From Eriocheir sinensis (Eukaryota > Arthropoda > Malacostraca > Decapoda > Varunidae): 64,000 bases of DNA. Of this stretch, positions 58,546-64,000 are shown one piece after another (within the stretch, counting starts at the first letter, position 1; each line of letters begins with the position of its first letter). The stretch covers positions 1-64,000 of the forward strand of contig NW_026111782.1 of NCBI RefSeq assembly GCF_024679095.1. The letters are read 5' to 3'. Below the pieces are notes generated by a model, which was not told the DNA's origin, ran no database searches, and saw only the letters and a program-made list of their open reading frames with translations. The translations under genes were made by a program, and so were the position numbers.

Positions 58546-59385
58546 CAGTCAGCCTGTGAAATGATGAAGGCTGAGCACCAGGCAGGGAAGAGAACATTCC
58601 AGCAAACTATAATGTAAAAAATGTAAAGCCAATAAAATATTCCTGTGGAATGATGAACATCTCATGATTGTATAGAGCCTGTGGCAGCCAGCAACATAAC
58701 AAACACTTTCTTGTCATGAAAATGAGCATAAATACTCACTTTAATGCAGTTCACACAGCTACAAAGAACAAGATACAAAATGAACAACATACATCACAAG
58801 ACACTGCTGAGAGTGTTGGCCACACAGTGTTAGGCCTTGGCACATGTATGAGAGAGTATTAACATGCACAAGGTGTCTTTACCATCCTCTTCCTGTGAGG
58901 AGAGAAACCAAGCATGAGTCTTGGCAGGGAATTATTCAGTGCTGTTTGTCATGCCATACATTCCTCATGGGAATATTTACAAGTTCATCACATGCAGCAA
59001 AACCATTCTTCCTTGCAAGGCAAACAGCTGAGCTTTTGTTTTATTGTAATGCCTTGAAAACTAAGGACACCTTCCCTGTACAAGATACTACAGAAATACT
59101 TAGAAACATAACCACTTTTTAATGTATATGAAACTAGTCCAGAATTCTCCATTTCCTGCCTCTTGAGCCACGAGGCTGGGGGAGTAAGGCTCAGCACTGC
59201 CCACAGACTGGCTGACCAGCTCCAGGGTTCTCTCCAGGGCCAAGTCCTGGCCAGAGTGGGGACCATGGGCAGCCTCCATTAACCCGAGTCACCTCTACAC
59301 CCACCACTGAATGGGTATCAGGTATTAACAGGGGCTGTGCCCTTCCTCCCCAGGGGGGGGGGGACTAAACTGTATGCGGAGATCC
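58546..59385. other. right-arm-only segment, unassigned
   Basis: This part of a ~1.5-kb block (57,897-59,385) has no counterpart in the left arm, where TTAA-element sequence joins directly to the SINE-proximal flank at about 34,355. A 59-codon minus-strand frame at 59,100-59,279 (MEAAHGPHSGQDLALERTLE...) is open, but I recognise no domain. A G-run of ten lies at about 59,356. Confidence 0.5.
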
Positions 59386-59465
59386 GTCACTCATGAGCTT
59401 CATGCCCTCTCGGGGAAGATAGTGACGGACAATCTTGAGTCTATTGTGTGATGAGACCATGGTGA

Positions 59466-59467
<2 letters not shown>

Positions 59468-59530
<63 letters not shown>
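59468..59530 (+). repeat. (AC)n microsatellite upstream of SINE
   Basis: CA tract preceded by GTGAATTA, the same word that precedes the SINE tail tract at 59,833. Confidence 0.95.
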
Positions 59531-59534
<4 letters not shown>

Positions 59535-59538
59535 AAAC

Positions 59539-59829
59539 GGCCCGGTAGCTCAGTGGATAGAGCGTCTGGTTCACAACCAGAAGGACCGGGGCTCGATTCC
59601 CAGGCCGGGTGAAGATAAGTTGGGTTTATCTTCTTTCACGTGTAGCCCCTGTTCACCTAGCAGTGAGTAGGTACGCGACATCAGGCAAGGAGTTGTGACC
59701 TCGCTGTGGCGGTGTGTTGTGTGTGAGTCGTTTCAGTCCTGCCCAAAGATCAGTACTATGAGCTCTGTGCTCTTCCACAGGGGAACGGCTGGCTGTCTCG
59801 AGAGAAACGCGCAGCAGACCAAGAGGTGA

Positions 59830-59882
<53 letters not shown>
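59539..59882 (+). mobile_element. tRNA-derived SINE with (CA)n tail, right copy
   Basis: The tRNA-like head spans 59,539-59,611 (A box within GTAGCTCAGTGGATAGAGC, B box GCTCGATTCCC, anticodon position CAC). The body carries AAGATAAGTTGGGTTTATCT and GACATCAGGCAAGGAG and ends in GTGAATTACACAC with a ~50-bp (AC)n tail. The acceptor stem is imperfect (GGCCCGG against GCCGGGT), as expected for a SINE head. Confidence 0.77.
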
Positions 59883-59883
<1 letters not shown>

Positions 59884-60258
59884 AAATCACCCCAGTAGGT
59901 AGGTAATATTTTGTTAGTGTGCTCATGTCACAGCTGCAGACCTTCCCAGGAATCAGGACAAGGTGGAAGGAGGTGGTTTTCTCTCCTTGCTCTACAGAGT
60001 ATGAACCAACATGTGCATCCTCAGAAACAGTCACTGAGCCAAAGACAGTCTTACCAAATCCTACACAAGACTGCCTGACTACTGCCCGTCAAGAGGCACT
60101 GCGAGGGATGACAGCCGTGGCACTCACCAACAATGCTGAGCCTGGCGCGGGTGGAGATGAAGGTGCCCACACCCAGGGAGGCACTGGTGGATGCCCTCGT
60201 CAGTCTGCTCCGGGCTTTGACCCAGGTGAGGTGCAGCGTCCCGTTGGGCACCATGCAC

Positions 60259-61549
60259 CTGCAGGGAGGGACGAGGTGCAGGCCAAGGTGTGCTGTAAGT
60301 GCAGGGAGAGGTGAGCTGTGGAGGTTCTGTGGTAAAAATAAAAGGAACAGAGGAAGGATGCAAAAATAAATAGGCAAGAAAGAAACCAAAGAGAGAATGA
60401 CAAGACAGAATAATAATAAAACACAAGGCAAGAGAGTGAGGGAGGCAGGAGAGGAGGAGGTTCTGGGTTCATTCTTTGATATTCTTGGCCAACACACTAA
60501 GACAAGGTGGCTGAGCTGCATGAAGGTGGACAAGATGGGTGACCACACGTCCTCTGTGTGTACTTGAGGCCACTTCCAACACAATAACATTGAATTTAAT
60601 TCAATTGAAATACTTATTGTTGAGTAAAAGATAATACAGTAAAATTCTAAGGACATATAAACATGTTTCATTTTGCTTGAGGATCAAAATAGGCTTAGAA
60701 AATATTATAGGAAAATGTCTTCAGTACATTATAGTGACATTGGTACCCATAGAAATGAAGGCTGTGCAACCTTATACATTAGGATATTAAATAAAGATAG
60801 ATTTATAGCCCAACCTAGAGGAGTTTCTCGCTGAAGACTATCACATGACCAAATAGTAACCTATCACCGCTGAAATAGTAATATTTCCCAGCATTTTAAA
60901 ATTTCAGAAATGAGTAATAATAATGAAGAGTTATCAGAGTGATGCTTAGCAAATACAATTAAAAAAAATAGTGTTAGTCATTAGAGTGGGTTGGGTGTGA
61001 TTCTAGAGTTTTACCAATGCAGGTAAGGCACACCCAAAAGCTACCTTCTGTTCATCTAAAATTTTGTAACACGTCCAGCCAATGAGACTGAAGTATCCAT
61101 TGTGAGTCTGTTATAACAGCTAGAGCCCTGAGGGGGAGATCAAATCCAATAATTTTGGTCATAAGGGCGACGTACAGCTCCCCTCACCAGCTTGGATGTC
61201 TGGGCCTGAGGCGAAGGGTTGCTCCAGTCCTTGTAGCTGTGTCTCTCTCACAATGATTTCCATATCAGGACAACAGGAGGGCAGTTATGACAGCAAGACT
61301 CACACACTGCATATCTGGCACAAACCTGACCAATGAGAGGGTTTCCTCCCAAGACGAAAAAAAAAAGTTTGCACAACTCTATCTTCTCAGCGGGCTTGCA
61401 GGAAATTCATAAATTTTGTATCCCCTCTGTGGCCTGTTGCTACAGCCAAAGGCAAGGCTGCAAGGAATTGCCACATTAAAAAGCAGCCAAATCCGCTTCC
61501 AAAATAGGTAAACTTATGTTTTTAATACCTCGCAGTGTTCGATGGGCCA
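60259..61549. other. unassigned right-arm flank
   Basis: Mirror of 32,184-33,465 with scattered substitutions. No gene is recognised. Confidence 0.4.
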
Positions 61550-61697
61550 CTAAAAGCACCCAGCAGCTTTATACACAGGGCCGCCAATGTTGGTTCTCTC
61601 TCTATCAAGGGACTCTACCCTGGCCTGGCACTCCTCCAGGGCTTTAAGGTCATCACAGGTGCCAGCTCGTTCATGCCACGCCGCCGTCACCTCACCG
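61550..61697 (-). other. conserved short ORF, possible exon (right arm)
   Basis: Reads GEVTAAWHERAGTCDDLKAL, then EECQARVESLDRERTNIGG and PVYKAAGCF to a TAG. Upstream it is contiguous with two minisatellite units. See the left copy at 32,036-32,183; the upstream bases differ (GGCTGGCAG here, ACCAG there). Confidence 0.35.
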
Positions 61698-61789
61698 CTG
61701 CCAGCCTTATCCCCACAGGCCATTACTCCTTCCGCCACCCTGACGGCCAGACACACACACACACCCCAGGCCATTACTCCTTCCTTCAC

Positions 61790-61991
61790 CGTAACAGGCC
61801 TCTATGTACCGTTGGCTGCTATGTACCACCAGCTGCTATGTACCACCAGCTGCTATGTACCATGATTATAGCTATGTACCATTATTATTAATATAATTAA
61901 TAATAATGTTTATTTGTTTGCCACGCAAATAGAGAATAGAGCAAATAGAGCTCTGCTCATTATTTGCTTCGAAAAGGGTAACTTAGGAACT
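61790..61991 (+). mobile_element. MULE end fragment truncated by the LTR
   Basis: Five CTATGTACC words at the terminal region, then the first ~120 bp of the MULE, match the mirror of 31,750-31,945. The match ends at AGGAACT where the LTR starts, so the rest of the MULE, if present, lies beyond the retrotransposon outside the window. Confidence 0.85.
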
Positions 61992-63204
61992 TGTCGCGGT
62001 TTAGATTCGCGACAAGTTATTTTATATTTTATTTGCATGGGTAGGATGATAAGTAGAATAAGACGGGCGCGTTTTCCTTGTTCATCACGTGACGGGCGCG
62101 GCAGCGGGTCACGATGACTCGGCTGCCTGTTGGCTCGCTGGCCGGAGGCCTGTGCTGCCAGCGGCGTGATGATGCCAAGGCGTGCATTTTGTGCGGGTCG
62201 CCCGCTGTGTTTTACATGCGCCTACGCACTTTCAGGAGTCACCACTCCACTCTCTGCAGGTGCGTAGTAGTGTGTGCATTACTGCAGCTTGTACGCCTCT
62301 GCTGTGAGGATATTGGGCTATTGTCTTTGTGCTTCCCGCCATGGGGGCTGTTGGCGGTGCCATGCACTTGCAAGTTATAGCTGCGCGTCAGGAAAGTGTA
62401 ACGATATCTGCCTATGGCAGTATTGCTCAGAGTGCTGTCAGCACCCTCTGTTGTATTTTTCCGCGCCAGCAGCGTTTTGCATCTCGGCCGGGCGAGTTGG
62501 GGCCCGTCAGGTCACTCGCCGCGGCTCGGGACTTCCTTCTCCCCCTGACCGCCGTCTGGTGAGGTCACGGGGCGACGTTCCTCTACTCTCGCCTCCTCTT
62601 GGCACCACGCCGTTTTCCTCCTGCTGGAGTGCGGGGGTCCTGGGCTTCGCCACTTCGGGATACAGCCCACACCGGGTCTCAGTTTGGGTGTGTCGAGTCC
62701 GCGGCGGCCTCCTCCTGAAAGCCGCATCTACCGCCGACATCACGCGCCTGATGAGAGGACCCACGGCAGGAAGGACAAGCTGCAGCCACCTCGAGCAAGG
62801 CTGTGCAACGAACCTCTACTCTTCTCCCTGCACCAAGTTAAGTAGCTAGTTGTTAGTGTAGCCAGGGCAGGTTAGTCTTGTGCGAGCACGAGTAACGCTA
62901 GACTCAGCTGAGTGTGTATGTGAGATTTGTCTGTGTTTTCTTTGTGTGTAATAAAGTTAGTGCATAGTTGTACACGAGCTTTATTAGTAAACCTTTTGCC
63001 TGTGCGTATGTGCCTTCCAGCCCCATAAGGAGAGTAAATAAGAACCCCACGGGAGATTTGAGCAGGTAAGTCGTGTTAGTACTCCCAAGTCAGGGTGTGT
63101 ACACCGTTGTGTCTCATGGCGTGCCGCGGGAATCAACCCTTGTCGGCTAGCTACCGCCTTGTGAGCACACTCCTGTTATTAAATCATTATTCTACCCCGT
63201 GACA
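61992..63204 (+). mobile_element. 5' LTR of an LTR retrotransposon
   Basis: The LTR begins TGTCGCGG and ends CCGTGACA, so it has the TG...CA termini and a short inverted terminal match (TGTCGCG / CGTGACA). It is followed after two bases by a primer binding site. A polyadenylation signal AATAAA lies at 62,950-62,955, consistent with the R region. The length is 1,213 bp. Left of it, the host sequence is the inverted-duplication arm; target duplication is probably AACT or GAACT but the other end is not in the window. Frames inside the LTR have no recognisable domain. Confidence 0.87.
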
Positions 63205-63206
63205 AT

Positions 63207-63224
63207 TGGCGCCCGAACAGGGAC
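63207..63224 (+). promoter_or_regulatory. lysine-tRNA-type primer binding site
   Basis: TGGCGCCCGAACAGGGAC, 2 bp after the LTR, is complementary to the 3' end of lysine tRNA (the tRNA-Lys,3-type site well known from retroelements). It primes minus-strand DNA synthesis. Confidence 0.93.
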
Positions 63225-64000
63225 TCCTTCTGGCTGGTAAGTGTGTGCACTTGGCTAGGTGTGTCTGTGTTTAGGGTCACAGCTTAGTATAACTGTGTTA
63301 GTGAGACTTATTAGCTAGCAGAGTGTTAGTTTTTACCTCTGACTAGTTTTGTGTGTTGTCCTTAGGTATAGGTTCTGTTTTAGTGCCAGCTTTTGTTCTG
63401 TTCCTATTGCCCCGAGTGCCAGTGAGCATAGGGTTTGATATTAGGACAGATTATCTTCCCCCAGTGCTACCGTGACTTTATCCGCGGGTATCGCGCTCCC
63501 TGAAGACAGCAGGTGCCCTGTGCTTCGCCGGCAGAGTGTGGGCATAAGTCCTGTGTCTGCGAGTCGCGCCTGACGGAGGCTCGGTGGGGTTTGCTGTGCC
63601 GTTCCAGTAGCCGTGCCTGGGCTCCACTTTCTTGTCTCCTCGTTGCCGTTCCTTGTGTGGGACGACCACGTGGCTCTTGTGGTCGGCGACGTGAGAAGGG
63701 ACCAGCTCGACGAGACGCCATCTGCATTTTTACCGGGTGTGTGCGTTCTCTTTTTGTCGAGATTTGTGCATAAGCTAGTTTAGCCAGATTAGTTCACCTC
63801 TACCTGCAGCTAGCTACTCAGGGTTGTGTAGGGTTCTAGAAGGCTCTAGTTTTGCCAGTTAGTCACCCCTAGCTTGGGTTTTAGTTAGCTCAGGACTGTG
63901 CAGGGTGCTGCGGTCTAGTTAGGGCCAGTTTTCTCTCTCCAGCCTGTGTAGTGAGTTCAGGTTATTTAGGGGGAGTGTGTTCTAGATAATTCTAGATTTT
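63225..64000 (+). mobile_element. LTR retrotransposon 5' leader, no gag yet seen
   Basis: The 776 bp after the primer binding site show no gag, nucleocapsid knuckle or protease motif. The longest frame (63,513-63,773, 86 codons) has cysteine pairs without retroviral knuckle spacing and no recognised domain. The sequence repeats TAGTTAG/AGCTAG-like words. The element body continues past the window, so its superfamily (Gypsy, BEL or other) cannot be fixed. Confidence 0.6.

Noticed and set aside
59539..59611. Functional tRNA-Val (CAC) gene
   Set aside because: The cloverleaf is mostly intact, but the acceptor stem is imperfect, it is followed by a SINE body and CA tail, and it lies in a repeat context.
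63513..63773. Possible gag of the LTR retrotransposon
   Set aside because: The 86-codon frame has no capsid or CCHC knuckle motif; the leader appears longer than the window.

Overview
All family names below come from reading motifs by eye; no similarity search was run. The window looks like gene-poor, repeat-dense animal DNA, probably from a decapod crustacean. Reasons: very long (CA)n, (GA)n and (TA)n tracts, several APE-type LINE families of the kind I associate with decapods, tRNA-derived SINEs, and intron-split metazoan Ig/fibronectin exons. The species assignment is inference. No prokaryotic features are present.

Layout. 1-22.3 kb is accessory sequence: microsatellites, a ~190-bp dispersed repeat seen five times, SINEs, a small perfect inverted repeat (6,569-7,034), minisatellite fields (8.0-9.9, 11-12.2, 14.2-16.9 kb), a LINE with a complete ORF2 reading frame (16.9-20.7 kb, minus strand) and an internally deleted LINE (20.7-22.3 kb, plus strand). 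22.6-29.6 kb is one 7-kb minisatellite. A MULE-type DNA transposon (29.6-31.9 kb; PHD-like, FLYWCH and MULE domains) sits inside that minisatellite.

From about 31.75 to 61.99 kb the window is one ~30-kb inverted duplication with its axis in a (TA)n tract near 47.07 kb. Each ~15-kb arm carries the same partial, intron-containing DCC/neogenin/frazzled-type netrin-receptor gene (Ig1 C-terminal part to FNIII-3). The two copies point tail to tail and stop before FNIII-4. Exon phases fit across most introns, but three exons carry frameshifts shared by both arms, an expected FNIII-1 exon is not seen, and the right copy has an extra nonsense codon. The C-terminal half of Ig3 is amplified to four in-frame units. 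Introns hold a hAT-type MITE with 8-bp target duplications, a CA-tailed tRNA-derived SINE, a three-level nest (RTE < Jockey-like LINE < TTAA-flanked element) whose parts are lost in complementary fashion from the two arms, and a 99-bp minisatellite derived from reverse-transcriptase coding sequence (15 copies left, 10 right).

At 61,992 the right arm is cut by the 5' LTR (61,992-63,204) of an LTR retrotransposon with a lysine-tRNA-type primer binding site; its body runs out of the window. The main open question is whether the palindrome is a genuine inverted duplication or an assembly join of two haplotypes in opposite orientation.
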